53,997 nt of DNA from CAZLMW01 sp964560875 (GTDB lineage Bacteria; Myxococcota_A; UBA9042). The notes under the pieces were generated by a model. It made no database searches. It saw only the letters and a list, made by a program, of their open reading frames with translations, and was not told the DNA's origin. The stretch lies in assembly GCA_964560875.1 (NCBI GenBank), contig CAZLMW010000050.1, forward strand, positions 1 to 53,997. Reading direction: 5' to 3'. Numbering within the stretch: the stretch's first letter is position 1; each line of letters starts with the position of its first letter. Made by a program: the position numbers and the translations under genes. Positions 16,327 through 24,731 of the stretch are shown here, piece by piece.

Positions 16327-17145
16327 TCAGGCGGCAACCGCACCGATGGGCTGCACCATAGCTTGGCGGCCATCGGCGAGCACAGCAAAGCGGCCTGGGC
16401 CGGCGTCGAGGGGTTCGCAAAGCGTGTCCGCGGCGCCCAACAGCCGGTTGAAATCGACGCGCCTTCCCGGGTGGCGAGAAACCGGTGGCATGGCTGGCCA
16501 CTCACCGCCTTCGTGGATGCCAATTGCGTAGCGCGCCCCGAGCACCGAGCACGCCTTGACCGCATCTTCAGGCGCCATCGTCGTGCGTTTGCCCCAAATC
16601 AGCGTGCCACCGACGGGCACGAGCGCGAGATCGATGTCGTCGCAGCGCTGGGCGACCTGACCGAACGCGTCGGAAAACCGCGCATCGCCGCCGAAGAAGA
16701 GGCGCCATCCGTGCAGATCGACGACGTAGTTGACCTCGGCGGGCGCGGGACCTGTGTGTTTAGCGGGCGTCGCAAGCACGCGCATGGGGCCAACGGTGAC
16801 CTCGCGCCACGGCTTCATATGGACCACGGACGCGTCGAGCGCGGAAGAATCGCCCGATTCCAGCATGAACCGACGGGTTCCGCGCACACCGATCACGACG
16901 AGGTCGGGGTTACGACCGGCGAGGACGGCGACAGCACTTCGATCGAAATGGTCGGTGTGCAGGTGGCTGGCCAGGACGATGTCGATGCGCGGTAAGTCGG
17001 CGAGCGAGATCGCCGGTTGCCGGATCACCTTGCGACCACTCATGCGGTCGCCAAACCACGGGTCGGTCAGGACGGTCGTGCCGCCGCAGTCGATAAGAAC
17101 GGTCGACGTGCGAATCGGCGTCACCACGAGATCAGGCCGCAGCAT
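16327..17145 (-). CDS. Metallo-beta-lactamase-fold hydrolase (UlaG-like)
   Basis: A 272-aa cytosolic protein of the MBL fold. The zinc motif is SHLHTDHFD near residue 60, followed by GGDARFSD and a C-terminal GIHEGGEW loop with a further His, matching the UlaG/L-ascorbate-6-phosphate lactonase-like branch. Such enzymes hydrolyse phosphodiesters or lactones in varied pathways. Transcribed after the multi-span protein 17149-18777 with a three-base gap, so it belongs to the epimerase/carbamoyltransferase operon. Its start at 17145 is set by this close spacing. Substrate unknown; a role in nucleotide-sugar or glycolipid turnover is inferred from context only. Confidence 0.85.
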   Translation of the reverse strand: MLRPDLVVTPIRTSTVLIDCGGTTVLTDPWFGDRMSGRKVIRQPAISLADLPRIDIVLASHLHTDHFDRSAVAVLAGRNPDLVVIGVRGTRRFMLESGDSSALDASVVHMKPWREVTVGPMRVLATPAKHTGPAPAEVNYVVDLHGWRLFFGGDARFSDAFGQVAQRCDDIDLALVPVGGTLIWGKRTTMAPEDAVKACSVLGARYAIGIHEGGEWPAMPPVSRHPGRRVDFNRLLGAADTLCEPLDAGPGRFAVLADGRQAMVQPIGAVAA

Positions 17146-17148
17146 CGA

Positions 17149-18777
17149 TCAGACCCCCTCTATTTTGCGCGCGGGCCAGCGCCTTGTTCCGTAGATATAG
17201 CCCCAAATTTCCAAGACTTCCAAGTCTCGAACACCGACCTCCCGGCTGATCCGAGCGACGGCGGCGGAGGGCTCGAAGGTCACGGGCAGGTAGCGAGCGG
17301 GCCAGAGGTGGCCGGCGCTTAGTTTTTCGCGTTCGGCCGCGATCTCTTCGGGTGTCTCGTAGCTTTGGAAGTAGCGCCAATCGTTGCGTTCGTGGGCGGC
17401 GAGGCCTTTTTGCGCACCGGGGTTGTTGACTTTGTCGGCGTTGGGGAAGCGCACGTACCAGCGTTCGTCGGCAGGAGCTTCGACCGTGGCCAGGCCTTTC
17501 ACGGCGAAGAACGCGAGCAGAGTCATGGCGGCAAGAGGCGCGAGGCGAAGGCCGGACGGGCGCCCCATCATGTCGGCGAAACCGACGGCGAAGAAGGCCG
17601 CGATGGGTGGCCAGGCGAGGAGCATGAAGGTCATCTTCACCTCCTCCCAGTTCTCCTGCGGGCCGAACAGCACGTAGACGGGCAACGACCAGCCCACCAA
17701 CACCATCGCCAACGCGGGGCGGAGCCGGAACAGACGCCAGAGCCCCCAGCCCATGACAGCGATGCCCAACGTGCCCCACGCGCGGGCCGTGACGAGCGGG
17801 AAAAGCAGCCACGTCGGGTAGCCGAAGTGCGGCGTGCGGACCAGGTGGTCATGCAGCGGCCAGTTGAACAAGCCGTTGAACGTGAAATGCAGCCCGAACA
17901 GGTCGTGCGCGAACTCCGGCCGGAAGCCCTGGAAGTGCGCGTATTGGCTGGGATGCATCAGCGGGTGACCGAGCGCCCACCACTTCCAGAAGAACACAGG
18001 GCCCATCACGACCACGGTGAGCGCACCGACGGCGACCAGGCGATTGAAACGGCCACCAAACGACATGACGCTGCCCGTGACGGTGGGACCGCCCGACAAA
18101 GACGACCGCGGCGCATCGATCCGCACGTCCGCAAGCATCGCGAGGCAGATCGCGGGCACAAAGCAGATCGCCTCGTTCCGTATCCCGGCAAGCGCGCCGA
18201 AAACGAGCCCGAGCAGCGGCCACGTGCGGCGCCAATCCAGCAAGAGCCAGAGCACCAGGAGCATCAGCGGCATCGAAAAGAGGTTGGCGTTGAGCCGGTC
18301 GACAGCCCACGAAAAGGGGTTGTTGGCGAGCACGGCGGCGGCGCTTGCCGAGGCGACCACGACGCGGGTTTGGTGTCCGATGCCGACCATCGCCGAGACG
18401 CGCAAACACAGCATGAACGCGAGCGGCACGATGAGCGCCACGGTCAGCGCGAAGAGGATCCTGAACCCGAAGATCCCGAGCGACGTGAACATCGGCGCGG
18501 CGGCGATAGCGGGGCCGATGCGCTGGTCCTTGGTGATGATGCCGAAGTCGTCATCCTGCTTGAGGTCGTCGGGGAGCTTGCCCTGCAGCTCGCATCGAAA
18601 CGCCGGCTTGCCGTCCGCGAGCACGAAACGTACCGGCTGCTTGTTCATGAACATCGCGGGCGCGGTGATGTACGTGTCCCAGTAACCCTTGGCCGGACCG
18701 TCGTAGCGGACCACCGCCGCCAGGAACGTCGCCACCGTCAGCAGCAGGACCAGGATCGCGACGATGCGTTCGCTCAT
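17149..18777 (-). CDS. Multi-span membrane protein, glycosyltransferase-C-like, 542 aa
   Basis: An integral membrane protein with about ten helices and a soluble C-terminal part of about 110 residues. It resembles PMT/ArnT-type lipid-linked sugar transferases in general design. It is clearly related to the 764-aa protein at 9650-11944: both carry an N-G-x-x-NWPxHDxLxRTPH stretch in the middle and a similar helix order. The ATG at 18777 overlaps the stop of the epimerase gene (ATGA), so translation is coupled; the longer frame to 18837 is a shadow. Probable role: moving a sugar from a polyprenyl carrier onto a surface glycan that is carbamoylated by the neighbouring enzyme. This is inference, not shown by motifs. 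Confidence 0.75.
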   Translation of the reverse strand: MSERIVAILVLLLTVATFLAAVVRYDGPAKGYWDTYITAPAMFMNKQPVRFVLADGKPAFRCELQGKLPDDLKQDDDFGIITKDQRIGPAIAAAPMFTSLGIFGFRILFALTVALIVPLAFMLCLRVSAMVGIGHQTRVVVASASAAAVLANNPFSWAVDRLNANLFSMPLMLLVLWLLLDWRRTWPLLGLVFGALAGIRNEAICFVPAICLAMLADVRIDAPRSSLSGGPTVTGSVMSFGGRFNRLVAVGALTVVVMGPVFFWKWWALGHPLMHPSQYAHFQGFRPEFAHDLFGLHFTFNGLFNWPLHDHLVRTPHFGYPTWLLFPLVTARAWGTLGIAVMGWGLWRLFRLRPALAMVLVGWSLPVYVLFGPQENWEEVKMTFMLLAWPPIAAFFAVGFADMMGRPSGLRLAPLAAMTLLAFFAVKGLATVEAPADERWYVRFPNADKVNNPGAQKGLAAHERNDWRYFQSYETPEEIAAEREKLSAGHLWPARYLPVTFEPSAAVARISREVGVRDLEVLEIWGYIYGTRRWPARKIEGV

Positions 18778-19955
18778 GCAGCGCCTTCGCGGAGTTGGGC
18801 TGCGAATGAATCGGCGGCGCGCGGGACGATGCCCCAAATCGACAGCACGGACGCGACGATGCGCGATGCGGCGTGCCCGTCACCGAAGACATCGTTGGGT
18901 CGCGCCATGGCGGCGAGGGCGGCGGGATCGCTGAGCAGTCCGTGGATGACGCGGGCGATGGCGACGGCGGATGTGCCGGCGAGGATCGCGTTGCCGTCGT
19001 CGATCGCTTCGGTTCGTTCGCTGACGCCGCGCAAGACGACAACAGGTGTGCCGAGCGCCGTCGCTTCTTCCTGCAGTCCACCGCTGTCGGTGACGACGAG
19101 GGTCGCATCGCGAACGAGGCCGAGAGATTGCCCGTAGGCGACCGGCGGTATCGTGGTGATCCGATCGCAACCGTCGACGACGCGGGCAATCGCCGATCCG
19201 ACGGCGGGGTTGGGATGCACGGGCACGATCGCGTCGACGTTGGGGTGATCAGCGACGAGGCGGCGCAGGGCGGGCAGGATCTCCGTGGCGAGTAGCGGCA
19301 GGTTTTCGCGGCGATGCACCGTAACGAAAAGCCGCTGTTCGGGCCGCTTGGGCAGGTCGGTGGGCCGCGCGATGCGGTCGGCGCAAAGGCGCATGGCGTC
19401 GATGACCGAGTTGCCTACGACGTGGGCGGATTGGGTGTCGATGCCGTCGGATCGCAGGTTGGCGAGCGCGCCCGGGGTCGGGCAGAAATGTTGGTCGGCG
19501 GCGAGCGCGATGGCCCGCCGGTGGAGCTCCTCGGGGAACGGCCGTTCGTTGTCCCAGGTGCGCAGGCCGGCTTCGACATGGCTGACGGGCACGCCGGCGT
19601 AAAAAGCGGCTGTCGCGCCGGCATGGGCCGAGAGAGTGTCGCCCTGCACGACGACGCGAGATGGCGGGCCACCGGGCAGCTCGTGCATCCACGCTGTCAT
19701 CGCGGCGACCGTGCGGGCGAAGACCGAGCCGAGGGGTTCGTCGGGGCGCCCCATCACGCCAAGGTCCGCGTCGGGTTGAATGCCGAAAAAGCCGAGCGCC
19801 TGGTCGAGGAGCTGCCGCTGCTGGCCGGTGCTGACAACCGAAATGCGCACGTCGCCGGCTGCAACGGCGGGCCCGAAGGCGTCGAGCACCGGGTAGAGCT
19901 TTATCGCCTCGGGGCGGGTGCCGATGACGATGGCGATGTGCGGGCGCGGGTTCAC
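18774..19955 (-). CDS. wecB: UDP-N-acetylglucosamine 2-epimerase (non-hydrolysing)
   Basis: Interconverts UDP-GlcNAc and UDP-ManNAc in the cytoplasm, supplying ManNAc-type sugars for surface polymers. 393 aa, matching the family. Motifs in order: GTRPEAIKLYPVL near the N-terminus, GDTLSAHAGA, HVEAGLRTWDNERPFPEE (catalytic acid region), VTVHRRENL, and TDSGGLQEEATALGTPVV with RGVSERTEA near the C-terminus. The GTG at 19955 overlaps the stop of carbamoyltransferase copy 2 (GTGA), and its own stop overlaps the next start (ATGA), so three genes are translationally coupled. The symbol is by family resemblance; a different UDP-sugar could be used. Confidence 0.92.
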   Translation of the reverse strand: MNPRPHIAIVIGTRPEAIKLYPVLDAFGPAVAAGDVRISVVSTGQQRQLLDQALGFFGIQPDADLGVMGRPDEPLGSVFARTVAAMTAWMHELPGGPPSRVVVQGDTLSAHAGATAAFYAGVPVSHVEAGLRTWDNERPFPEELHRRAIALAADQHFCPTPGALANLRSDGIDTQSAHVVGNSVIDAMRLCADRIARPTDLPKRPEQRLFVTVHRRENLPLLATEILPALRRLVADHPNVDAIVPVHPNPAVGSAIARVVDGCDRITTIPPVAYGQSLGLVRDATLVVTDSGGLQEEATALGTPVVVLRGVSERTEAIDDGNAILAGTSAVAIARVIHGLLSDPAALAAMARPNDVFGDGHAASRIVASVLSIWGIVPRAADSFAAQLREGAA

Positions 19956-21673
19956 GAGGTTGACGGCGAGTAGGGTTGGGGGTGGTCGGGACCCTGGCGC
20001 ACCAGAAATGGCCCCAGGATCATGTAAGGCAGGTTGGAGCGTTTGAACGCGCGGATGGCGTCCCCCGGTGAGCAGACAATCGGCTCGCCGTGCATGTTGA
20101 ACGACGTATTGATCAGCGTCGGGACGCCGGTGAGCCGGTGATACGCGTCGAGCACCGCATGGTAACCCGGGTTGTCGTCCGCGTGCACGAGTTGAGGTCG
20201 CGCTGTGCCATCGAGGTGTACGACGCCGGCTGAGCGCGCCTTCATGGCGTCGGTCACCGCGAAGGTGATGGTCATGTAGCGGGCTGCATTCTTCCCCCCG
20301 TCGGTGCCGAGGTAGCAGTCGTCGGCATGTTCGGCGAGCGTGGCGGGCGCGAAGGGCATGAACTCGGTGCGATCGAGCTGGCGGTTGAGCCAGTCGTTCA
20401 CGGTCGGATCGTCGGCGCGGTACAGGATCGTGCGGTTGCCGAGTGCGCGCGGACCGTACTCGAGCCGGCCGTCGTAGCGGGCGACCACGTGGCCATCGCG
20501 GAGATTTTCGGCGGCGGCGTGGGCGATGTCGTCGGGGCGTTCGAAGGTCAAACCCGAGGCGGAAAGCGCGCGCAGGTTGTCCTCTTCGGCGTAACCGGGG
20601 CCGAGGTAGATGCTGGGCAAGCCGGCGTTGATGTCGTGCCCCTGTTCGGCCAGCCACGCGAGCCCGGCGCCCATGCTGATGCCCTGGTCGTTCATGGCGG
20701 GGTGAATATAAACGCTGCTTACATTGGGCAGGTGCAGGATCTTCTGGTTGACCACGACGTTGGCGAAGGTGCCGCCGGCGAGCACCACGTCGGAGATTCC
20801 CGAGCGCTTCACGGCCTCGTCCACATAGGCGACGACGACGTCTTCGAGGCGTTTTTGGGTGGCTGCGGCGACGTCTTCGGGGCGATGTTGGCGCAGCTTG
20901 GCGTACACCCCGCTGCCGCGTGACCGTGTCCAAAGTGGCGGGGTCTGGAATCCCGTGCGCTCGCTGGTAACGGCGAAGAGCTGCTCTACGAGGTCGTAGC
21001 AAACGGTCGGATCGCCGTGCGCGGCCAGCCCCGTGACCTTGCCGGCGTTGAGGTTGTGAAAGCCGAGCAGCTGCGCGATCTCGCCGTAGAACTGGCCGGC
21101 GGAATGCAGCGCTGTCGAGCCGTGGAGGAACGTCGCCTTGCCGTCTTCGCAAGCGAACACCTTGCTCGACCAACCATCGCCCATGTTGTCGGCGGTGACA
21201 GCCACGGCGCGATCAAGGCCGCTGGTGAGCCACGCCGAACACGCATGCGCGGTGTGATGGTCCACGAACGGGGTCAGGCGCGGCATTTTGCGCTGCAGGA
21301 ACACACCGCTGAGCCGTTCGGTCGCCCACGCGATGGGTCCGGACCGGCTCATGCGATGTTGCAGGTACAGCCACGCCTTGTGCTGCAGCCCGAAATAGTC
21401 GTGTTCGCCGGCGGGGAGCAGGTCGCCGCCAACTGCACCAGCGACAGGGTTGTGGACGAGGCGCGGCAGGAAATGGTGTTTGTTGCCGGGCACGATGACA
21501 TCGACGTCGTCGAGCGTGATGCCGGCGAAATCGAGGCAGGCGGCGATCGCGAGCTTGGGGAATCCGGCCTGGTATTTAACGCGTGAAAGACGGCCCTCGG
21601 CGACGGCGAAGACGGGCACGCCGTTTTCAAAAAGCGTCGCGTTGGCGTTGGAGTCCTCGTGGATGGACAGCAG
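19952..21673 (-). CDS. Carbamoyltransferase, NodU/CmcH/TobZ family (copy 2)
   Basis: About 573 aa. N-terminal domain: LSIHEDSNANATLFENG, then EGRLSRVKYQAGFPKLAI and the metal site VDHHTAH. C-terminal YrdC-like part: LEYGPRALGNRTILY, MNDQGISMGAG, HLDGTARPQLV and LINTSFNMHGEPIVCSPGDA. It is much more similar to classical NodU than copy 1. The start is a problem: no ATG, GTG or TTG lies in frame between the conserved N-terminus and the divergent flavoprotein gene. A CTG at 21673 is the closest plausible codon. A TTG at 21699 would serve after a one- or two-base frameshift. First gene of an operon with wecB, the multi-span protein and the metallo-hydrolase. Confidence 0.85.
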   Translation of the reverse strand: MLSIHEDSNANATLFENGVPVFAVAEGRLSRVKYQAGFPKLAIAACLDFAGITLDDVDVIVPGNKHHFLPRLVHNPVAGAVGGDLLPAGEHDYFGLQHKAWLYLQHRMSRSGPIAWATERLSGVFLQRKMPRLTPFVDHHTAHACSAWLTSGLDRAVAVTADNMGDGWSSKVFACEDGKATFLHGSTALHSAGQFYGEIAQLLGFHNLNAGKVTGLAAHGDPTVCYDLVEQLFAVTSERTGFQTPPLWTRSRGSGVYAKLRQHRPEDVAAATQKRLEDVVVAYVDEAVKRSGISDVVLAGGTFANVVVNQKILHLPNVSSVYIHPAMNDQGISMGAGLAWLAEQGHDINAGLPSIYLGPGYAEEDNLRALSASGLTFERPDDIAHAAAENLRDGHVVARYDGRLEYGPRALGNRTILYRADDPTVNDWLNRQLDRTEFMPFAPATLAEHADDCYLGTDGGKNAARYMTITFAVTDAMKARSAGVVHLDGTARPQLVHADDNPGYHAVLDAYHRLTGVPTLINTSFNMHGEPIVCSPGDAIRAFKRSNLPYMILGPFLVRQGPDHPQPYSPSTS

Positions 21674-21862
21674 CCAGCGCGGCGGTCGACCGGATTCAAA
21701 TCGGCGGGTGGTGGCCGTGGCTAAATCATCCCCGGGGATCGTCGCGGTCCCGGCGCGGGGCTGGCCGGGGCCGCTTCTTGCTGCGCGCCGCTTGGGTCGT
21801 GCTCGCCAATGGTACGCAGGGGGTCGTTGACCGGCAACCGCGCGGCGGCGAAGGTTGATGGC

Positions 21863-22963
21863 GTGAATGCACCTGTATCGGTCCAGGGCGACGGGGCCTC
21901 CCACGCCGCCTTGCGTGAGCTCGTCGTGGTGGGCGCCGGTCCCGCCGGGCTTGCGACGGCCGGAGTTGCGCGTCGGCTCGGCTTTGAGCCCCTGGTGATC
22001 GACCGCGCCGACGCTGTCGGCGGTGCCTGGGCAAAGATGCGACCGATGATGCGGTGCTTGTCGCCGCGGCGCTACGACCGGATGCCCGATGGGAGCACAC
22101 CCGAGGGCCCGGGAGAGCGCGCGTCGGCCGCGGAAGTCCTGGCGTGGCTGCGACGATTCGCGGCGCTCGAGCTTTTCGATATGCGGCTGAACACCGCGGT
22201 CGAGGCGGCCACGGCAACGGCAGCGGGCTGGCACCTGGAAACGAGCAGCGGGGCGATTCAAACGCGTCGCCTCGTGGTGGCGACAGGCGAATATGGCCGC
22301 CCTCGAACACCCCAGATCCCCGGCACGTTCAGCGGCCCCAGCGATCACTCGTCGACCGCTCGTATCGACAGTTTCGACCCCGCGAGCCATGTCCTGGTAG
22401 TCGGCGCTGGCAACTCGGCCGCTGAAATCGTCTCCCTGTTGCTGGACCGCGGCTGCAAGGTGACGGTCGCGGCGCGTTCGGGGCTCGATGAACCCGCCGG
22501 TGTGGCGACCGGATGGCTCGCCGAGGTCCGCTGGCAAATCTCCGGCTTGCCGATCCACAGCGGGCCGCTCGGCTGGCTTCCCGTAGCTGTCCTTGGCGGT
22601 CCCGGCGGATGCGTCGCGAGCACGCCGGTCGTCGATTCGGTGCTGCATGACGCGGCGAAATCCGGCCGAATTCGCGTCGTGGGCGCGGCGATGGACCTCA
22701 AAGAGCACGCCGTCCGGTGCGAGGGCGCGGGCGAGGTGAGCTGCGACCGCATTGTCTGGGCGACTGGGTTCGTGCGCGAAACCAGCTGGCTGCCCGCGAC
22801 GGTGTCCATCGATGGCGACGGCGTCGCGCGACAGCTCGAGGGCGTCAGCCAGCAGGTCAAGGGGCTCGGTTTCGTCGGCATTCCGTGCCAACGCACGCGG
22901 CGTTCCGGGTTCATGCGCGGGTTTGTCGACGACGCGCGGATCGTCCTGGAACGGCTGGCATGA
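21863..22963 (+). CDS. FAD/NAD(P)-binding oxidoreductase, flavin-monooxygenase-like
   Basis: A 366-aa flavoprotein. The first dinucleotide fold shows VVVGAGPAGLATAG near residue 23 (FAD) and the second shows VLVVGAGNSAAEIVSLL about residue 175 (NADPH). A CLSPRRYDRMP stretch sits where flavin-containing monooxygenases carry their conserved SPP-like loop, and VWATGFV matches the family ATG motif. GTG at 21863 is preferred, with AAGG eight bases upstream; an in-frame ATG at 21809 adds a basic stretch. Divergent from carbamoyltransferase copy 2 and overlapping the next gene by ATGA. Likely oxidises a small molecule or lipid; substrate unknown. Confidence 0.85.
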   Translation: MNAPVSVQGDGASHAALRELVVVGAGPAGLATAGVARRLGFEPLVIDRADAVGGAWAKMRPMMRCLSPRRYDRMPDGSTPEGPGERASAAEVLAWLRRFAALELFDMRLNTAVEAATATAAGWHLETSSGAIQTRRLVVATGEYGRPRTPQIPGTFSGPSDHSSTARIDSFDPASHVLVVGAGNSAAEIVSLLLDRGCKVTVAARSGLDEPAGVATGWLAEVRWQISGLPIHSGPLGWLPVAVLGGPGGCVASTPVVDSVLHDAAKSGRIRVVGAAMDLKEHAVRCEGAGEVSCDRIVWATGFVRETSWLPATVSIDGDGVARQLEGVSQQVKGLGFVGIPCQRTRRSGFMRGFVDDARIVLERLA

Positions 22964-23886
22964 CCGGGGCCGCTTCCTTGATGACCCCGCAGACGTCCGG
23001 AGTGGTCGCCATCTTGGGGCTGGGTCTGGCGGCCGCGACCGTCGGCGTCTACTGGGTCTACACGCTTCTCGAGGTCGACTCCCTGCGTCGCTTCGTGACC
23101 CCGGTGCCGCGCGTACTGGCGTTCGGCGTGGCGTTTGGGGCGGCGTGGTTGGCACAGAGCGCGGCGATGCTGGCCTGGATGAACGCGCCCCAACCCAAGC
23201 CGCCGCCGGACGTGCTCGGCTTCGGCGCGATCCTCGGTGTGGCCTTGCTGGCGATGTACGCATGGCGCCGTCAGTGGCTGGTGCCGCGGCCTGCAACACC
23301 GCTGTCGGCGGTCAACGCGACCCTTTCGGACGATGAACCGATGGCCGTGCTCGCCGGAGGCGAAGCGATCCCGGTCCGTTGGCTCAACCTGATCCGCACC
23401 GGGAGGTGGCACAACACGCTGCTTGTCCACTGCGGACTGTCGCGCTCGCTCGCCGCGTTCTCCGCGCCCCGATCAGCGACCATGGCGGCTTTTTTGCCGA
23501 CGCACACCGGCTTTGCGATCGGCGATGCACGCCAGCTTTGGGACGGTGTGGATGGCGCAGCGATCGGAAAGGCGCCCGCTTTGCCGCGCAAGAACATCGC
23601 GTTGATGACGGCGGCGGACTGGCGACGCAGCCATCCAGATGGGGTCGTCGTGGGCCCTGTCCCGCTGCCTCCATCGCGCCCGATGTTGAGCCCAGCCACA
23701 CGTTCGTCGCGCGGCGTCGAAGACGGGATGCGTTGGGGGATCGTGCGCGGCGATTCGTGGTCGCCGCTGGACGATCACCTCCGCGCCGAGCAAGCGGCTG
23801 AATCGGGTCCGGAGCGCGCCTACTACCTGGCTCGCTGGGCGGCGATTGCTCGCGGGTTGACGATCGCGAGCACCGGATCCTCTTGA
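22960..23886 (+). CDS. Membrane protein with DUF3179-like domain
   Basis: 308 aa. Three hydrophobic helices at about residues 12-38, 48-68 and 80-98, followed by an extracytoplasmic or cytoplasmic domain of 200 residues. The domain begins LSDDEPMAVLAGGEAIPVRWLN, which resembles the DDPVIGVxxGEAxAYP opening of DUF3179, and later has NIALMTAADWRRSHPDGVVV, like the DUF3179 stretch ending WxxxHPDTLVL. The CPLCG motif of typical DUF3179 is not present; the matching place reads VHCGLS. So this is a divergent member, if the match holds. The ATG overlaps the flavoprotein stop (ATGA), so the two are translationally coupled. Confidence 0.6.
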   Translation: MTGAASLMTPQTSGVVAILGLGLAAATVGVYWVYTLLEVDSLRRFVTPVPRVLAFGVAFGAAWLAQSAAMLAWMNAPQPKPPPDVLGFGAILGVALLAMYAWRRQWLVPRPATPLSAVNATLSDDEPMAVLAGGEAIPVRWLNLIRTGRWHNTLLVHCGLSRSLAAFSAPRSATMAAFLPTHTGFAIGDARQLWDGVDGAAIGKAPALPRKNIALMTAADWRRSHPDGVVVGPVPLPPSRPMLSPATRSSRGVEDGMRWGIVRGDSWSPLDDHLRAEQAAESGPERAYYLARWAAIARGLTIASTGSS

Positions 23887-24031
23887 GCGATCGGCGGACG
23901 ACCGATGACGGCGTCGTGATGAGCCGATCAAAGGCTCGCTGAGCGATTGAAAACGCGGCGCCTACGCCCATGTTGGCGGCATCACTTGCGCCCGCGGTCC
24001 GGGCCGCGAACGCCACCTGGAGGAGCGCCCG

Positions 24032-24568
24032 ATGCCAACAAACTACCCGATGGAAGCCGCGTTGCGTGACGGCCGCCGTCTGCTGATTCGCCCGTTCGCC
24101 GCCAAGGACACCGAGGCGCTGTGGGAGTTCTTCCAAGGGCTGCCCCAACGCTATCGCCGCTTCGCCTGGGACCGCATCGACGACCGCTCGGTGATCGAGC
24201 GATGGGGACTTATGGTGGACTTCAGCAAGGCCTATCCATTGCTTGCGTTGCACGGTAACCGCATCGTCGCCGACGCCACCCTGCACCGCCGCGACGGCGG
24301 GCCTCTGCGCCTTGTTGGCCGTATCAAGTGGCTCGTCCACGAGGACTACCGCGGTGTCGGCCTCGGTACACAGCTCGTCCGCCAGTTCATCCGCGTCGCC
24401 AAGGCCAACGGCCTGCGCCACCTCTCGTGCATGCTGATCTCGGACCTCGAAGCGGACGCCGTGCACACACTCGAAGGGCTCGGGTTCACCAAACACGTGG
24501 TGCCCGGCTACGGCGCCGATCCGGACGGCGCCGAACACGACATGACGTACCTCACACTACGGCTGTAG
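24032..24568 (+). CDS. GNAT-family N-acetyltransferase
   Basis: A 178-aa acetyl-CoA-dependent transferase. The acetyl-CoA binding segment is WLVHEDYRGVGLGTQLV (R/Q-x-x-G-x-G/A motif) near residue 115, preceded by strands VADATLHRRD. A C-terminal EGLGFTKHVVPGYG fits the last strand of the fold. ATG at 24032 has GGAGGAG upstream. Stands alone, 145 bases after the previous gene. Similar single-domain proteins often resemble the acetyltransferase half of Pat protein acetylases; the acceptor is unknown. Confidence 0.88.
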   Translation: MPTNYPMEAALRDGRRLLIRPFAAKDTEALWEFFQGLPQRYRRFAWDRIDDRSVIERWGLMVDFSKAYPLLALHGNRIVADATLHRRDGGPLRLVGRIKWLVHEDYRGVGLGTQLVRQFIRVAKANGLRHLSCMLISDLEADAVHTLEGLGFTKHVVPGYGADPDGAEHDMTYLTLRL

Positions 24569-24597
24569 CTACCCGCACAGCGCTCTTGGGTGTATCG

Positions 24598-24615
24598 GGC
24601 GACGGGCGTGTCGCC
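24598..24615 (+). terminator. GC-rich hairpin downstream of the acetyltransferase gene
   Basis: GGCGAC, six-base loop, GTCGCC, 29 bases after the stop. No T-run follows, so it may terminate weakly or only stabilise the 3' end. Confidence 0.3.
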
Positions 24616-24731
24616 GGCCTCACATTCTCGCATATGGCCCCGCAGCGAACCGTTTGGCCCGTCCTGAGCGCGTCCAGGTCGGCTTCTCCCTGCGCAACGT
24701 CGGTATAGTCGTTGCCTCATTTGGGGAGGCC

